Source: Madurella fahalii
Lineage: Eukaryota > Ascomycota > Sordariomycetes > Sordariales
Reading direction: 5' to 3'
Assembly: GCA_029876055.1 (NCBI GenBank)
Contig: CM056874.1
Location: forward strand, 2,294,001-2,358,000
DNA: 64,000 bases
The notes under the pieces are model-generated. The model saw only the letters and a list, made by a program, of their open reading frames with translations, ran no database searches and was not told the DNA's origin. The position numbers were made by a program, and so were the translations under genes. This document shows, piece by piece, positions 46,219 through 56,980 of the stretch. Positions within the stretch are counted from its first letter, which is position 1. The number at the start of each line of letters is the position of its first letter.

Positions 46219-47268
46219 CTACTCCTCCTTACTCTCAACCTCAGCATCCTCCTCCTCCACAGGGGCAAGATGATCAGCGATGCGCGAAAGCAGCTCCTCC
46301 ATATCGCCCAAGCGTTTCCAGATGTTGGTCAGAACCGCGGTCTGCACTTCCAGCAGCAGAGGGAGCTCAGGAGCAGCGCCCGAGGACGCGGGCGAGCGAC
46401 CAGCACCACCAAGAGAGGCAAGCAACGGGCCCTCAGCAACCCCACTAAAGCGGTGGAGGCGCAGCGTACGACCAACGCGCTTAGCGCTGGCACGGTGGGC
46501 GGCGAGATCGGAGGAACGGGGCGCGGGAGCAGCGAAATCCTTGAGCGTGCGCAGGGCGGCATTGCCAGCCTCCTGGACCTCGATCGCGAGAGCATCAGTC
46601 TAGACAGGAAAGCACTATTAGCGCAGGGAACACGCAGCGAGGAAGTAGAAGGGAGAACTCATAGACTCGCCAGGCTTGGGGAACTCCATGCGATCGAAGG
46701 TCTCCACGAAGCGAACCACGGCAGTCAGAGCATCAGGAGGAACCTGGAAGGATCAGACGCTGCCACCAAGCGCTGCAGGAGCAGCGCAAGCTAAGGAGGG
46801 AGGACCTACCGGCAGGCACATATAATTGTAGGACGCGCAGCAGGAGCAGCGGGCACCGGAGTTCCTCTGATTCTTGCAACTGGCAGAGGGACCCTTCTTC
46901 AGCATGCGGCGGAGGCACACGCGGCAGCTGCGTACAATCAGCGGGGAGCTAGCGGCAAGAGGAAGGATACTTACGGGATGATGCGGCGGGCGCCCTCGAC
47001 AAACTTGTCGCGAGCCTTGGGGGTGCCAGCAGCGACCGGGGAGGACAGGAGAGTGTCGTCTTCGACCTAAGGGAGCAGGTCAGGAGCAGCGAGAGCGTAG
47101 AAAAGGAGGATCCAACCCACTGGGGAACCAGGGGACGCCGGGGCGACCTTGGACTTCTTAGAAGAGCCAGGAGGCTCTTCATCATCTTCGGCCTAAGATG
47201 AGGTCAGTACGTGCAAACCCCCCTGCAGTAGCAGCGAGGGCGCTACATACAGGGCGTTTGTCCGATAT
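46219..47268 (-). CDS. Gypsy-A antisense accessory gene, multi-exon, Cys-rich
   Basis: Exons read on the minus strand: 47268-47251, 47192-47121, 47066-46975, 46927-46810, 46743 to about 46673, and 46599-46219. Introns are 58, 54, 47 and 66 bp with GT-AG ends, CTGAC-type branch points and correct phase; the last junction cannot be made fully in phase. The product (about 250 residues) starts SDKRP, has an acidic/Ser-Pro region, then a cysteine cluster CRVCLRRML...CKNQ...RCSCCASYNYMCLPVPPD, a helix, and an acidic end with DMEELLSRIADHLAPVEEED and stop at 46219. No internal stop occurs in any exon. The initiator reads ATA in a GCC-ATA-TCG context. It is tail to tail with pol (95 bp between stops). 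The Cys spacing suggests metal binding; function unknown. Confidence 0.65.
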
Positions 47269-47521
47269 GGCGGACCAAGCGGAAGGGGCGCAGAGAGCGG
47301 AGCGAGAGCAGCAGAGCGAGAGCAGCGCAGCGAGAGCGGTGACGGCCACTATAACCCACCAACAAGTCAGCAGACCAGCCTACAAGTGCACAGTATAAGC
47401 GATAAAGGAGCGTAGCAGGTGCGGGTAAGAAGGAAGGAGACGGAGGAGCAGGAAGGGCACAACCTACGAGTACAAGACCGTGAAGAAGAAAAGAGGAAAG
47501 GAATTGGTAGGCGGGAAGGCC

Positions 47522-47529
47522 TATTTATA
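47522..47529 (-). promoter_or_regulatory. TATA box of the Gypsy-A accessory gene
   Basis: On the minus strand GGTATAAATAGGC, about 255 bp upstream of the presumed start and followed by a pyrimidine-rich leader. It lies outside the LTR, so the gene has its own promoter. Confidence 0.65.
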
Positions 47530-48097
47530 CCTAAGGCCAGGGCTAGGCCCACTTTTCCTAGGACGAAGTAAAATTCGGTACAAAAAGGATAGCAAGATGG
47601 TAGATCGAGGATGACTACCAGGAGCCTGGACAGAGCTGCCTCCACGCTACGACCACGCAACCCAAGCACAACCCTTCTGCATCACCAACTCCGACTTCCT
47701 TCCTTCAGCAAATTCCCTTTCCCCTACCTCTGAGTCATTGACATTGCGCGTGTACTATTGTTAAGCCTAGTAGGAGGGCAATAATAGGTAATTCCATCAA
47801 CTACCACGCGACTCGACGCGGCGATCCCGACACACCCGCGCCCGCAACCCGCAGTGTTAGCGCACCCGTAAATTCCAAGGACTGCAAGCGCCTGCACGAC
47901 TAGTAGGTATAAGAGCTGGGGAAAATGCAGTAGTACGGGCGACCCTTCGGTTATCAGCGCCTTAGACGCTATGCGGGAGGGGCAACTACGCAGCTCGCGC
48001 ATACAGCTAAGGTAGCCGGAATTCGGGCGGGGACCGCTTATGGGAGCATATGGCCCGGGCGGCTCCTGAGGGCAGGAGCCCGGAAGGAGGGAGGCTC
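47530..48097. other. Gypsy-A region between accessory promoter and 3' LTR
   Basis: No second gene recognised. It ends with the polypurine tract just before 48098. A palindromic CTCCTGAGGGCAGGAG string lies near 48064. Confidence 0.55.
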
Positions 48098-48456
48098 TGT
48101 GAGGACCGGCTGAGCAGGGCCAGCGTGAGGTGCGGTCCGGAAGCCTCGGAGCCGCAGCGTAAGCGAGCCTCAGAAGCAACAACGGCACTAAGCTGGAATG
48201 GCATAAATAGCGCGTCAGATGAGCGTCGAAGGAGCGCACCAGCAAGGAGGACGACAAAGCAGCAGAGCAGGGAAGTAAGCCCTAGCGATACGGTCACGGG
48301 TATAAGAAGGAGGGCGGGAGACAGAGCTTAGGGGAGAGGCAGAGTTCAATGAGACCACCACTCAACCCCTAACGAGCACTCTGCTCCTACGTTGCGCATG
48401 CACTGCTTGTACCCAGACACTCTGGTCTTACTACCCTTGGATCCTTGATCCTCACA
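48098..48456 (+). repeat. Gypsy-A 3' LTR
   Basis: 359 bp, same termini as the 5' LTR. Immediately followed by Copia sequence without a target duplication. Confidence 0.92.
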
Positions 48457-49946
48457 TAAATGCTGAAATAGACTATTGGACCGAGGTTAACTGGCAAGAG
48501 CTGTAGAAGGAAGATATATACGTCTTGGGATGTATATAGATATATACCTATAAGTTTAACTAAAACGGAACCTTCAAGAAATGCAAAGTAAGGTTAGTTG
48601 TTAGGGGTAACCAATAAAGACTATCGGCATAGGAGACCTACGTGGCTACCCTCGCTACTAGATTATTTCGTATCGTCATGGCTATTGCAGCTAGATTCGA
48701 CTTCGAATTAAAACAGTTCGACGTAGTCAACGCCTTTATCAATGCTACTCTAGAAGATGCTATCTATATACAGATGTCTCCCGGCTATAAAAGTCTTGGC
48801 AAAGTTCTACAGTTAAAGAAAGCCTTGTATGGTCTCCGCGAGTCAGCACTGCTTTAGTAAAAAGAACTCAAGACGACTCTCTCGACCCTAGGGTTCCAGG
48901 CTGTCCTATACGAGCCCTATATCCTGATTAAGGACGGAATCCTGATTTTCTTCTACGTCGACGATATTGTCCTGGGTTATAAGAAGGAAAAAGCAGCTGA
49001 CGCCTAGACCCTGATCAACCTACTGCAGTAGAAATACTAGCTTACCGGTAGGGATGATTTACGGTGGTTCCTAGGTATCGAAGTTATAAGAGACCGATCC
49101 AAAGGATTGATCTGGCTGTCGCAAACGGCTTACCTTGACAAGATTGTCAACCTGGCTACGACGAGTCCAACAGCCAAGATCCCAATAGCTACGGCTGAAT
49201 TGTTGCCGTACGATGGTAAAGCAGAGCACTCGTTAATTACCAATTATCAGCGGAAGACTGGATCTATCCTATACGCCGCTATAATCACGAGGCCCGATAT
49301 AGCTTTTGCAGTATCACGGCTAGTCAGATTCAATACCAACCCTGGGCCCCAGCACTACAAAGCCGCAGACTAAGTCCTCCACTACCTACATCACATACGC
49401 AAAATGGCCCTGCAATTAGGGGGTGGCAACGACTACGTTGTTGCTAGCGACGCCTCCTTCGCTGATAACAGCCTTGATCGAAAGAGCTCTCAGGCGTACG
49501 CCACGAAGTTGTTTGGTAGGCTTGTAGGTTGGAGGGCTAACAAGCAAGAAACCGTCACCACATCTACTACAGAGGCCGAATTACTAGCCTTAGCATAAGC
49601 CGCCAAAGAGTCTCTCTTCGTAAGCCGACTACTGGCCGACCTGTCAGTCAAACTGGACGACCACCACATCAAGATTCAATGTGACAATCAGCAAACTATA
49701 CGACTTGTCACAGCTGAAGTGGCTACCCTCCAGACCCGACTACGGCACGTGGATATTCACAACCACTGGTTGCGCCAGGAAGTGGCAAGCAAGAAAATCA
49801 AGGTGGAATACACGCCCTCAGCCAAGATGATGGCAGACGGGTTAACCAAAGCTCTTAACTATCCTTTACACCAAAGATTCATCAAGCAGCTAGGACTGAC
49901 GCAGATACCCAGTTTGCAGGAGAGAAGTCCAGATTCAAGCTCTTAA
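48457..49946 (+). pseudogene. Copia-C reverse transcriptase/RNase H fragment
   Basis: The frame covers the linker before reverse transcriptase (VRLVVRGNQ), RFDFELKQFDVVNAFINAT, SPGYKSLGKVLQLKKALYGL, FFYVDDIVLGY, then WFLGIEV, RPDIAFAVSRL and RNase H (VASDASFADNSLDRKSSQAY, TTSTTEAELLAL) to a stop at 49946. Everything upstream is missing at the Gypsy-A junction. Stops here include both TAA and TAG (about five and eight by eye), so Gln CAA codons were also hit. It is a different family from Copia-A (about 266-bp LTR, other sequence). Confidence 0.87.
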
Positions 49947-49967
49947 CGGGTTTAATCTGAGGGGGTG

Positions 49968-50233
49968 TGTCAAAAGGATCATGTGCCAAAGGATCAGGAT
50001 CACAGGATCTAGTGTGGGAGCCAAGCCCATGTACTCTATTGAGCTAAGGAAGACTGGCAGCTAACTGCGCCACGGTACGAACGTCATCCTGTACGCGTAT
50101 CTCGTCTATAAAAGGAGCAAACTCTCCAGCAAAGACAGAGGAACAGAACAGGGACAATGAATACAATCAACTCAAGACACATAAAATTCTCAACTGTCAT
50201 TTCCCAAGATTCAGAGGTGCCGTGTTTCCGACA
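49968..50233 (+). repeat. Copia-C 3' LTR
   Basis: Starts TGTCAAAAGG after a GAGGGGGTG purine tract and ends TTTCCGACA. It is the same family as the solo LTRs at 37047, 55124 and 56697. It contains a TATAAAAGG box (about 50106). Confidence 0.88.
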
Positions 50234-51014
50234 TGGCCCAGGGGCCATCGCATACGTCTATAAAGACCTCTCAGATTTGTCCTCAGAGAACCTTCATTAA
50301 ATCAACCATCATCATATCTTACTTTGTCATAGATCATGCCAGTGTTCATAAAGTACCTACCTCAGCGTTAATGCTGACGCCATTGAGGTCACCAGTTACG
50401 GGGCCATAACGGAAACCCCGTAACAGGGCCACTCTAGTATCACATTGTAGAATCCATCTTTTTGGCCCTACAAATTTGGATTCCCGAAGATCCTCCGTAG
50501 CTCGGGATCAGGCCAGGTCCATAACCGCACTAGAGTTGTAGACACGGCTATTAGCTCGAACGGTCCTAGCAAGTTAAAGAATTTGTTTCATCCAGCCCGT
50601 CAGGGCACAGCGCGCCGCAGGTGATTCCATCCCTGTCAGTAATGCACGCAACACCCGTTATCCTGTTGGTACGCGGCACCGGCGATGGTCAGCGACGGTA
50701 GTCCAAGTACCGCGATAAGATGTGATAATTGCGACGTGGGCTGCCAACGCACACCCCCCGCCGATTACGGCATATCTTGTTGAATCATTCCCCAGCCATC
50801 GACCCAAGAGTACGAGCGGTCACGGTTCCAATTCCGAGCCCATGAGACGGAATCCGGGGAAAATGGACTCGACCATCCGTCTAATGATCGAGTTTCCGAT
50901 GCGGTGTCTTGAAGTGGGGCGTCTTGAAGGTGGGGTCACCGAGTTTGGTGGAGACACCTGAACGCACAGTGTGAATTTCGAGGCTTGCTTAGAGACGTGG
51001 GATTTCACCTTCCA
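50234..51014. other. Intergenic with a 9-bp hairpin
   Basis: No gene recognised. A perfect inverted repeat GTTACGGGG/CCCCGTAAC with a 12-nt loop is at 50395-50424. Confidence 0.5.
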
Positions 51015-51536
51015 TCAATAACTGCCTGTAAAGGACACCTTCGTTGGAGAATCTTCCCGACGACATCCGCGTTTAAGCAGCCAACACTCGGATTTACTTC
51101 CGCTTAGCGCCCCGGTAGCAGGGATGCCCGAGCTCTCCTCCCTCAGCAGCTTCGCGCACCAAAACGAACCGCAAATGAAGAACATGTTCCCGATGAAGTC
51201 CACGCACATCATGCTGGTGACCATGTCCCTTCCCGGGCCGATGTCGCTCCACCAGAGGTTCCAGCTGATGTAGGGAATCATGGCCCGGCCAAACGCCGTG
51301 AAGCTGAAGGCCGTCATATCCGACGTGCCCAGAAGCAGCCCGCACGTCATTCCCTAGGCGCCGAAGCAGTGCACGAACAGGCGCGTGGTCATGTTGGACA
51401 TGGCCACGTATTTTGGTGTGAAGCTGAGGGCAACGACCGATGATGGGTGGAGCAGGCACCTGGGCTGGTCAGAACATGTCGCCAGGGGGGCTGCAGCCAA
51501 TCCTTACCATGCCCCCAACCGAGAGTAGGCCACCGC
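51015..51536 (-). pseudogene. Fragment of an integral membrane protein gene
   Basis: The minus strand reads LSFTPKYVAMSNMTTRLFVHC, FGA, TAG, GMTCGLLLGTSDMTAF, RAMIPYISWNLWWSDIGPG and MCVDFIGNMFFICGSFWCAK before losing similarity to any protein pattern. It looks polytopic. The TAG is in a Trp-like position (FGA-W-GM). I do not recognise the family. The fragment is in the same orientation as the 706-aa gene, about 380 bp downstream of it. Confidence 0.4.
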
Positions 51537-51915
51537 CATGGCCGTTTGCAGGCAGCAGACCGTCTCAAGCCTCTGCGGGGTGGTCAGGATGGTTGTTGGT
51601 TGACGATGGGTGAATGCTCATGGGTGGGTGTTGATGGTGCGTCGTGCGGTCGGTCAAGAGTTGTGACGGGCCTGATCCAGATGCTATTCAGCCACGGAGT
51701 GTGCCCAGCTCGTTACACAGGTCCCTCTTGCCTGCCGCGGATGGATGGATGCCACTGGCCGCGGAGGGTGGAGACGGCATGCATGCGGTCCGCCACCGGC
51801 CCACGCCACCACATGGCGTCCCGCCCCTGTGGATGGCATGGCAAGCCATGGTTAGTCGAGACACCTCTGGGATGTGGAACTCATCGTCGGCTTTGTTACC
51901 CCCGTCACATGTACA

Positions 51916-54036
51916 CTACGCCCCGAGTACAACAGGCCCGAAATCGTCAAACCCTTCACTAAGCGGTCCATCCCACATATTGACGGCCCCAATGGCCTTC
52001 CGGACGGCCAGCAAATAGCACTCAGTCGAAGCCAACACTGTCCTGACCAGGTCCGCATTCGCCTTGATCACCGGGTCTTCCACACCCGACCCACCACTTG
52101 CGACAGCGGAAGGTGACACAGCACCGGGGCCGACGCCATGAGCTCCTCTTGCCGCGTTCTCCTCCAGCCACGCCCTAGTCAGTGACTCCATCGCCTTCTT
52201 CCTCAACTCCGTATCCTCCTGGTCCGGCTGAACAATCCACTCAGCCAATGACTCCGACGCTTCATCCAGCATCTTCGGGCTGCACTTCGCAAGCCACTTT
52301 GTGTTGATCGCAGCCGCCGTCCACATCTCATCTGTCCGTGGGCCTGCACTCCCACTACTCCCATCACCAGCGGGCTTCGCAACCCTGGCGATACTCCCGC
52401 ACGTACATTGATTCAAATCATCACATCGGCCCCTACAAATCCGCAATGTCTCAACCTCCACCGCCTCCCCATAAGACCCCTTGAAATACCGCTCCCCTAC
52501 GCCATCGCTCACATGCAGATACTCACACTGCGCAAACGGTCCCACCAACCTCGCCACACTCCTGACCCTGTTGCCCTGTTCATCCGCCTTGGACGCTGTC
52601 TCCATCTCAGCGTGCATCGCAAGCGCCGGCCAGGAATCATACACCTTCTCGTACATGTCGGCCGTGAGGTAGATGTTACTGTAGACCGGGTTCGAATGTG
52701 CGGTGGACATCCACTCGCGTGCGCAGGCCAAGCAGGAGCAGGTGTCGATGCCCTGGCCGAGGGGTCCGCGGTAGACGCGGGCTACCTGGCGGGTCCAGGG
52801 GAGAAAAGGTGCAGGGCTGGAGTAGATGCCGCCGGCGAGGAGCTGGAAGGTTGGGGTCGTAAGGAAGCGGGTGCGGTTGGCGCCGAAGGAGAGGGGCATT
52901 TGCGCGTCGTATTCACTGCGGGGTCGCGAGAGAAGTGTTGCGATTGCGTGCTGATCGGGACGTGTTTGGTGGGCAGGGAGCATCGCACGGGTCTTTAAGT
53001 GGGCTTGCATCGTCATGATGCATTGGAGGAAGCGTGAGCCTCTTACTGGGACTTCGGCGGTGATTATTGGTAGGATATTTTCTCGTCCGGAGCGGTAGTA
53101 TACGATCCGACCGAGGACGAGATGGTGTGAGGCCATGAGCATCTCGCCACATCGCGTCCGGGCGATGATGGTCGGGTCGCCTGTGGGGTGCATGCCACCC
53201 ATGGCGGCGAGGAGCCGTAGATCGGCCATGGTAGTCTCGATTGTGGCCCCGTAGACGTCTAGCGGAATCATAGTGGCCAGCCTCCATTCCCAGCGGATGT
53301 TGGCATGGCCCCACCAAATGTCCTGGTAGTTGACAAGAAACTGGCACCAGGCAGCGGATTCTAACCCTGGTGAGCTCGACAGCTTTGGGGTCGCGTCCCT
53401 GCCCTTGTACCGAATAGCCAGCTTCCAGGCAAACGTCAGCGGCTTGAAGATGCCGTCTACGAGGTCGCGCGAAAGGTTGGAATAGCTGAAGTCCTTCCTC
53501 CTCCCAGCGCAGCCCCCCGAACACACGCACCCGCACGCAAATGCCGGAGGGAAACAAAGTGCCAACCCAACCACCGACACCACCAGCCCTACCGGACTCC
53601 ATATCGCCGCCAGCACCCCAAAAAGCACACTTGGCACAACATCCACCGGGCCCTTAACCTCCTCCTCTCGCCCAGCAGCAACCCTCACCCGTCCATAATC
53701 GACATACCCATTCCTTTCCTCGTGGAAATTGACGCCCGCCCTAAAATCCGCCTGCACACCCTCTGAAATTCCCATCACGTCCCTGCTCCCCTGCCGCAGC
53801 CCGGGCATGGTCAGCACGGGCATGCGGTACTGCGGGTTCCACGACAGCGACGACACCTGGAACCAGAAGCCCGCCGTCAAGTGGAACACGCCTGTCACGC
53901 GCCGGCTGCACCGGCTGCTGACCTGCACGTACTGGGCGAGCGCGGCGGCCGTCTGGATGATGGCGAAGAGGAGCGCCGCGACGGCGGCGACGAGGGCCGC
54001 GACGGCGATTACGAGTTCGGGGTCTTGGAGTGCCAT
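51916..54036 (-). CDS. Hypothetical membrane protein, 706 residues
   Basis: Single uninterrupted exon. An N-terminal hydrophobic helix (residues 8-35, Ala/Val/Leu-rich) and a second hydrophobic stretch at about 133-168 ending in a cysteine knot-like CGCVCSGGCAG suggest a membrane anchor with a large soluble C-terminal part. The C-terminal half has cysteine-containing blocks (DTCSCLACAREW; ICRGRCDDLNQCTCGS) and many conserved-looking Trp residues. I do not recognise a named domain; proteins of this layout are annotated as hypothetical in fungi. The ATG at 54036 precedes the first helix directly and is a good start. No RIP-like stop is present despite transposons within 1 kb on the upstream side, so the gene is probably under selection. 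Confidence 0.82.
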   Translation of the reverse strand: MALQDPELVIAVAALVAAVAALLFAIIQTAAALAQYVQVSSRCSRRVTGVFHLTAGFWFQVSSLSWNPQYRMPVLTMPGLRQGSRDVMGISEGVQADFRAGVNFHEERNGYVDYGRVRVAAGREEEVKGPVDVVPSVLFGVLAAIWSPVGLVVSVVGLALCFPPAFACGCVCSGGCAGRRKDFSYSNLSRDLVDGIFKPLTFAWKLAIRYKGRDATPKLSSSPGLESAAWCQFLVNYQDIWWGHANIRWEWRLATMIPLDVYGATIETTMADLRLLAAMGGMHPTGDPTIIARTRCGEMLMASHHLVLGRIVYYRSGRENILPIITAEVPVRGSRFLQCIMTMQAHLKTRAMLPAHQTRPDQHAIATLLSRPRSEYDAQMPLSFGANRTRFLTTPTFQLLAGGIYSSPAPFLPWTRQVARVYRGPLGQGIDTCSCLACAREWMSTAHSNPVYSNIYLTADMYEKVYDSWPALAMHAEMETASKADEQGNRVRSVARLVGPFAQCEYLHVSDGVGERYFKGSYGEAVEVETLRICRGRCDDLNQCTCGSIARVAKPAGDGSSGSAGPRTDEMWTAAAINTKWLAKCSPKMLDEASESLAEWIVQPDQEDTELRKKAMESLTRAWLEENAARGAHGVGPGAVSPSAVASGGSGVEDPVIKANADLVRTVLASTECYLLAVRKAIGAVNMWDGPLSEGFDDFGPVVLGA

Positions 54037-54833
54037 TTTTCTTTATTGTTTTTTCCCCTCCCACTTGTTGGGTTTGGTCGACTCTGTTGCGTTTGTGTAT
54101 TTTGTCAGGCAGTTGGTCTAAACTCTAAAGTGGCTGGAGGGTTTAGTATTGCTTAATGAGGGGGTGTGACACTGCAGGGAGCGAAAAGGCCGTTCAGGAA
54201 TAGGGCGTTGGTAGGGAGAAAGAAGAGAAAGTGTGCCTTGTTCTGATCCCAATATGTGGGAGACTTTGAGCGGTCTATATACAAAAGAGATCTCCTGCTG
54301 CTAACTGCGCTCTAACTCTTGGCAGCGCTAAACCCTTTCAGATCGCAAAGGGGGGAGCCACTAGCAGTGGTGAGGGAGCCGTCCTGCCTTGTTGTCGTGA
54401 ATAACGCCTGCGTCGTCATGGCTGGGCTGACGTGCAGCGGAGCTGAAGCTGAAACTGCAAGGAATCGAGACCATTAGCAACCAGTCCCGGCTGCGATCTA
54501 GGCCCAAATAGATCATGCAATATCCCGCGCCACACGGACCTGTGCCCGTTTCCAGGCACACCTGGCCGGACTTGGAAGCGCGGCAGTTCGGGATATGTTC
54601 ACGCTGCATAGCTAGCCTTCTTAGCTCGGCACTTGGAGGCTGTCACTTAAATCAAAGGAGAGCTTTGTTTTTACACGTGAGCCGGGGCCTATCGTAATTA
54701 ATTAGACTAACTCAACGTGCCACTTACCAGACACCCCACTACCAGACTATTCCTAGCTTATACAGAGATTCTTACGTACCTACTTCAATTTACCATAACA
54801 CAATTAATTCTAAACTAAATTGTCCCAAATTTT
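54037..54833. other. Intergenic, promoter side of the 706-aa gene
   Basis: No other gene supported. It contains the 5' region of the 706-aa gene and becomes AT-rich toward the pogo element. Confidence 0.5.
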
Positions 54834-54863
54834 ACGTAACGTGCGTGATAAGCGAGCCGTAAA
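54834..54863 (+). repeat. Pogo-2 left TIR
   Basis: ACGTAACGTGCGTGATAAGC then GAGCCGTAAA; partner at 57231-57260 in reverse complement with one difference (G/A). Confidence 0.88.
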
Positions 54864-55123
54864 AACAAGCGAGTCGTAAATTTTCTACCACCCCCTCACA
54901 GCTATCCTCAATTATACAACCACAACACTAGGAAATAACAATAACTGAATCAGAAACAGATGAATCAGACGATTCTATAGCCTCCTTGCACGTACGTGCA
55001 TTATGGCCAGGCTTGCCGCACATGCCACAACACCGAATCTTCGTACGAGACCCCTTTGCACTACTACCATTTTGTCGTATTTCCTGGATTACCTGCTTAC
55101 CTACAGCCTTCTGATCTAGTAGA

Positions 55124-55402
55124 TGTCGGAAACACGGCACCTCTGAATCTTGGGAAATGACAGTTTAGGGTTTTTATGTGTCTTGTCTTGATTGTCTTGA
55201 TTGTCCCTATGTGCATTCTCGTCTCGTCTATCTTTGCTGGAGAGTTTGCTCCTTTTATAGACGAGATACGCGTACAGGATGATGTCCGTACAGTGGCGCA
55301 GTTAGCTGCTAGCCTGCTTTAGCTAACTAGAATACATGGGTTTGACTCCTGCACTAGATCCTGTGATCCTGATCCATGGACTAGCGCCTGACCCTTTTGA
55401 CA
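55124..55402 (-). mobile_element. Solo Copia LTR, TSD GTAGA
   Basis: 279 bp, TGTCGGAAAC...CTTTTGACA, same family as 37047-37339, flanked by GTAGA on both sides (55119-55123 and 55403-55407). It splits the transposase C-terminal coding region. Confidence 0.93.
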
Positions 55403-56696
55403 GTAGATCCTGTGCCTCTTATACAGTAAGTGACCTTCCAAGCTGCATACGTGTTTTTTTGGCTCTCCGTCTCTTACTAAGCTCTTTATTGGCCTTATGT
55501 AGCGAAGAGACCTCTACACGGAGAAGAACTACCTCGTACATTACAGCCGTCGTACCTTTAACTAATTGATTTACAGTAGTTAGTATTGAGGTGAGAGAGC
55601 TGCTTTGATAGTTGGAAATTCGAGTTTTGATAAACGCTGACTATGAGATGGCCTCTCGAGAGTTATATGACGTTTAGGAGACCCAAGGTAGTGCTGTGGC
55701 TAGGTTTGAGGCTAGGGGTATTGGAGTCCGAATACGTATATCTAGCTTGGATATCACCCTCTCTAGGTCGTACGGTATAAGGCCAGCTCCGGCAAACCCC
55801 CCCTGAATATTCTTTTCCGTAACCGAAGTAAAAAACGCCTCTCTAAACCTATAAAGAAACTCCAGCTTGCTGATATATGTAATGTTCATCTGCATTAGCT
55901 GTTCAATCTGGTAGCTATATGCTTTCTTCAATGGCCTAAAACAACCAATATCTAATAACTGAAGTAGATGTAAAGAGTACGGAGGTATATAGAGTGTGAT
56001 AATATTGTACTCTTGGCAGTCGGTCTTAAATTCTTTGGAGTAGTGGCTATTGTAGCTATTGAGGATTAATAGTCGGTATTTGCCTTTCATATAAGATGCT
56101 ATATGGAAATCGAAGTGCCGAATCTAATCTATACCTTTCTTATTGGTAGTCCAGCTATTATCAATTATTACAATGCACTAGGTAGCCAAAAGGTTGTACT
56201 CATAATACTAGTTGGTAAGGTGATATTACCTAGCTAAGATAATGAATGGTAGGATAGCTCAGCCTAGAGCATTCACTTCTTGGATAACTGTAGCCTACTC
56301 TCGATTACTAGGCTAGGTTTATTTAGCCCTACCATGGCTATCAGAGGTAGTAACTACTATAATAGAGATGATAATACCTATTATAAAGCCAGTTTTATTG
56401 AAATTATACGAATCGTTATTAAGGATATTATATTTAGCCTTCGTATTATATATAAATAAAAACCACTCACGAATAATCTCTAGATCTTCGTATTTAGCCC
56501 TCTAGTAGTTGTATTTACGTGTAGAATGCGTCCGAAGTTCTAGCTGGCACTTGATGAAGTTGTAAGCCCAGCATTTGCCGACAGAGGATGTGTTGCATTC
56601 GCATAGCAATTGGTTGGCCATATCTTCTATATAACAAAGCCGAGGATAGAATGCACGCGTATATAGCTCAACTATATATCGAACAATCGTTTGCTC

Positions 56697-56980
56697 TGTC
56701 AAAAGGATCATGTGCTAGTCCAAAGGATCAGGATCACAGGATCTAGTGCAGGAGCCAAACCCATGTACTCTATTGAGCTAAGGAAGACTGGCAGCTAACT
56801 GCGCCACTGTACACATGTTATCCTGTACGTGTATCTCGTCTATAAAAGGAGCAAACTCTCTAGCAAAGATAGACGGGACGGACGACAATGTACACAGGGA
56901 CAATCAACACAATCAACACAAGACACATAAAAATCCTAAACTGTTATTTCCCAAGATTCAGAGGTACCGTATTTCCGACA
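56697..56980 (+). mobile_element. Solo Copia LTR, TSD TGCTC
   Basis: 284 bp, TGTCAAAAGG...TTTCCGACA, flanked by TGCTC (56692-56696 and 56981-56985). Opposite orientation to the LTR at 55124. It contains TATAAAAGG near 56850. Confidence 0.93.

Larger units (their letters stand above)
40427..48456 (+). mobile_element. Gypsy-A: full-length chromoviral LTR retrotransposon
   Basis: Bounded by 359-bp LTRs with TGTGAGGA/TCCTCACA ends that differ at about 8 positions, all transitions. Order: 5' LTR, Gag, protease, reverse transcriptase, RNase H, integrase, chromodomain, opposite-strand accessory gene, polypurine tract (GGAAGGAGGGAGGCTC), 3' LTR. No target duplication: the left flank is GGCTG inside Gypsy-B RNase H, and the right flank is TAAAT inside a Copia reverse transc. 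region. This suggests recombination between copies after insertion. Gag-Pol is dead, but the accessory gene is nearly intact. Confidence 0.93.

Noticed and set aside
52408..54121. Several 60-230 codon frames on both strands over the 706-aa gene
   Set aside because: All lie inside the long membrane-protein exon and lack motifs.
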